A stretch of 6,971 bases of DNA, from positions 1 to 6,971 of the forward strand of contig DQSX01000230.1 of the NCBI GenBank assembly GCA_015663065.1. Direction: 5' to 3'. Source of the DNA: Sulfurovum sp. (lineage in GTDB: Bacteria > Campylobacterota > Campylobacteria > Campylobacterales > Sulfurovaceae). The stretch's first letter is position 1. Every line of letters begins with the position of its first letter. Both the position numbers and the translations under genes were made by a program. The notes under the pieces were generated by a model. That model searched no databases. It was not told where the DNA came from and was given only the letters and a program-made list of their open reading frames with translations. Shown here piece by piece: positions 5,827 to 6,971 of the stretch.

Positions 5827-6971
5827 ATGGATATTCGATCATACAGCATAGAAGAATTAAATACAGTTGCTAAAGATATAAGAGCAAAGATATTGGACAC
5901 AGTCAGTCAAAATGGCGGACATTTAAGTTCTACATTGGGGGCAACAGATCTTATAGTGGCGATGCATAAAGTATTTGATGTTGAAAAAGATCCTTTTATT
6001 TTTGATGTGAGTCATCAGGCTTATGCACACAAACTGCTTACAGGCAGATGGGATGATTTTGATACACTGCGTCAACTCAATGGTATGTCCGGCTATACCA
6101 AACCCTCTGAGTCAGCATATGACTACTATGTGGCAGGACACTCATCTACTTCCATCTCTTTAGCAGTGGGTGCAGCCAAAGCCATTGCACTTAAAGGAGA
6201 AGACCGTGTCCCTGTGGCTTTCATTGGTGACGGGTCTATGTCTGCGGGAATGGTCTATGAAGCAATGAATGAACTCGGAGACAAGAAGTACCCGGTTGTC
6301 ATCATTTTGAACGACAATGAAATGAGTATTGCCAAACCTATAGGCGCCATTTCCAAACTGCTTTCTCAAACCATGGCAGGTTCTTTTTATCAAAAGTTCA
6401 AAGGCAAAGTAGAGAAAACCCTTGAATATTTTCCGGAAAGTGCAACGTATATGGCGAAGCGTTTTGAAGAGTCATTTAAGCTCATCACTCCTGGTATTTT
6501 GTTTGAAGAGATGGGTATTGAGTATATTGGTCCTGTAAACGGACACGATATTGAATCCCTGATAGAAACGATGGAAGTGGCCAAGTCACTTGCCAAGCCG
6601 GTGATCATTCATGCACAAACTACTAAAGGCAAAGGGTATGAGATCGCTGAGGGTCCAAAAGAGCATTGGCACGGTGTATCTGCGTTTGATCTCAAGACAG
6701 GTGAAGCACCCAAAAAGAGTGGAACAAAAGCGGCCACTGCGATCTTCTCTGAAACGCTGGTACAACTTGCAGATGAAGATGAGAAAGTGGTGGGTGTGAC
6801 TGCCGCGATGCCAAGCGGCACAGGCATGTCTGCTGCCATGGAAAAATACCCTGAGAGATTCTGGGATGTTGCTATTGCAGAACAGCATGCGGTCACCTCC
6901 ATGGGACCATTGGCAAAAGAAGGATTTAAACCTTTTTGTACGATCTACTCTACGTTTTTACAAAGAGGCTA
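5827..6971 (+). CDS. dxs: 1-Deoxy-D-xylulose-5-phosphate synthase (3' end missing)
   Basis: The frame runs from ATG 5827 to the window end, giving 381 residues of a family usually about 600-640 long. This thiamine-diphosphate enzyme condenses pyruvate and glyceraldehyde 3-phosphate, the first step of the methylerythritol phosphate route to isoprenoids; its product also feeds thiamine and pyridoxal synthesis. Visible are NGGHLSSTLG with His32, FDVSHQAYAHK with His63 (59-69), GHSSTS (104-109), the thiamine-diphosphate/magnesium motif GDGS through NDNEMSIAKP (134-171), KGKGY (267-271), EHWHG (279-283), AAMPSGTGM (326-334) and AEQHAVT with catalytic Glu352. DVSHQ instead of the enterobacterial DVGHQ is, as I recall, normal in Campylobacterota. 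Residues 360-361 are Gly-Pro where related enzymes usually have small residues such as Ala-Ala. Purine-rich bases (AGAGG 5811-5815, GAAG 5818-5821) precede the start. The gene follows the small protein closely and is probably co-transcribed. Confidence 0.96.
   Translation, partial: MDIRSYSIEELNTVAKDIRAKILDTVSQNGGHLSSTLGATDLIVAMHKVFDVEKDPFIFDVSHQAYAHKLLTGRWDDFDTLRQLNGMSGYTKPSESAYDYYVAGHSSTSISLAVGAAKAIALKGEDRVPVAFIGDGSMSAGMVYEAMNELGDKKYPVVIILNDNEMSIAKPIGAISKLLSQTMAGSFYQKFKGKVEKTLEYFPESATYMAKRFEESFKLITPGILFEEMGIEYIGPVNGHDIESLIETMEVAKSLAKPVIIHAQTTKGKGYEIAEGPKEHWHGVSAFDLKTGEAPKKSGTKAATAIFSETLVQLADEDEKVVGVTAAMPSGTGMSAAMEKYPERFWDVAIAEQHAVTSMGPLAKEGFKPFCTIYSTFLQRG

Noticed and set aside
6586..6902. 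Two overlapping open frames of about 100 codons on the - strand inside dxs
   Set aside because: Both are antisense to conserved Dxs motifs and overlap each other in different frames, so they are shadows.

Overview
This window appears to be a housekeeping stretch of a Campylobacterota (epsilonproteobacterial) chromosome. The proteins resemble Campylobacter, Sulfurimonas and Sulfurovum forms. The order rplY–pth–LptF/G permease–lysA–pheA–hisC–(…)–dxs matches the C. jejuni arrangement (ctc, pth, permease, lysA, HAD gene, pheA, hisC, fliF, fliG, fliH, dxs) as I remember it. Base composition is moderately AT-rich. A Sulfurovum-like, possibly non-flagellated member is my best guess, because the flagellar genes expected between hisC and dxs are absent. 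That genus-level call is inference.

All eight genes lie on the + strand. Bases 1-468 hold the 3' part of rplY (ribosomal protein L25/CTC). Bases 474-1046 hold pth (peptidyl-tRNA hydrolase), and 1050-2132 hold an LptF/LptG-type inner-membrane permease. These three are separated by only 3-5 bases. A 75-base gap (2133-2207) is the only sizeable intergenic space; it holds a likely promoter with three TCACT/AGTGA half-sites. Next come lysA (diaminopimelate decarboxylase, best start 2208), pheA (chorismate mutase–prephenate dehydratase–ACT) and hisC (class II histidinol-phosphate-type aminotransferase). A 70-residue protein of unknown function follows; it starts with TTG and overlaps the hisC stop. 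Last is the 5' part of dxs, cut off by the window end.

Functionally, the first three genes serve translation and envelope lipopolysaccharide transport. The middle group makes lysine, phenylalanine and possibly tyrosine or histidine. Dxs starts the non-mevalonate isoprenoid pathway. Spacing suggests one or two long transcripts, with a possible internal promoter before lysA. No RNA genes, CRISPR arrays, insertion sequences or clear intrinsic terminators were seen.

This is mostly an ordinary region. The points worth a second look are the uncharacterised small protein in the place usually held by fliF-fliG-fliH, the repeat array upstream of lysA, an altered ACT-domain motif in PheA, and an apparent excess of GATC.
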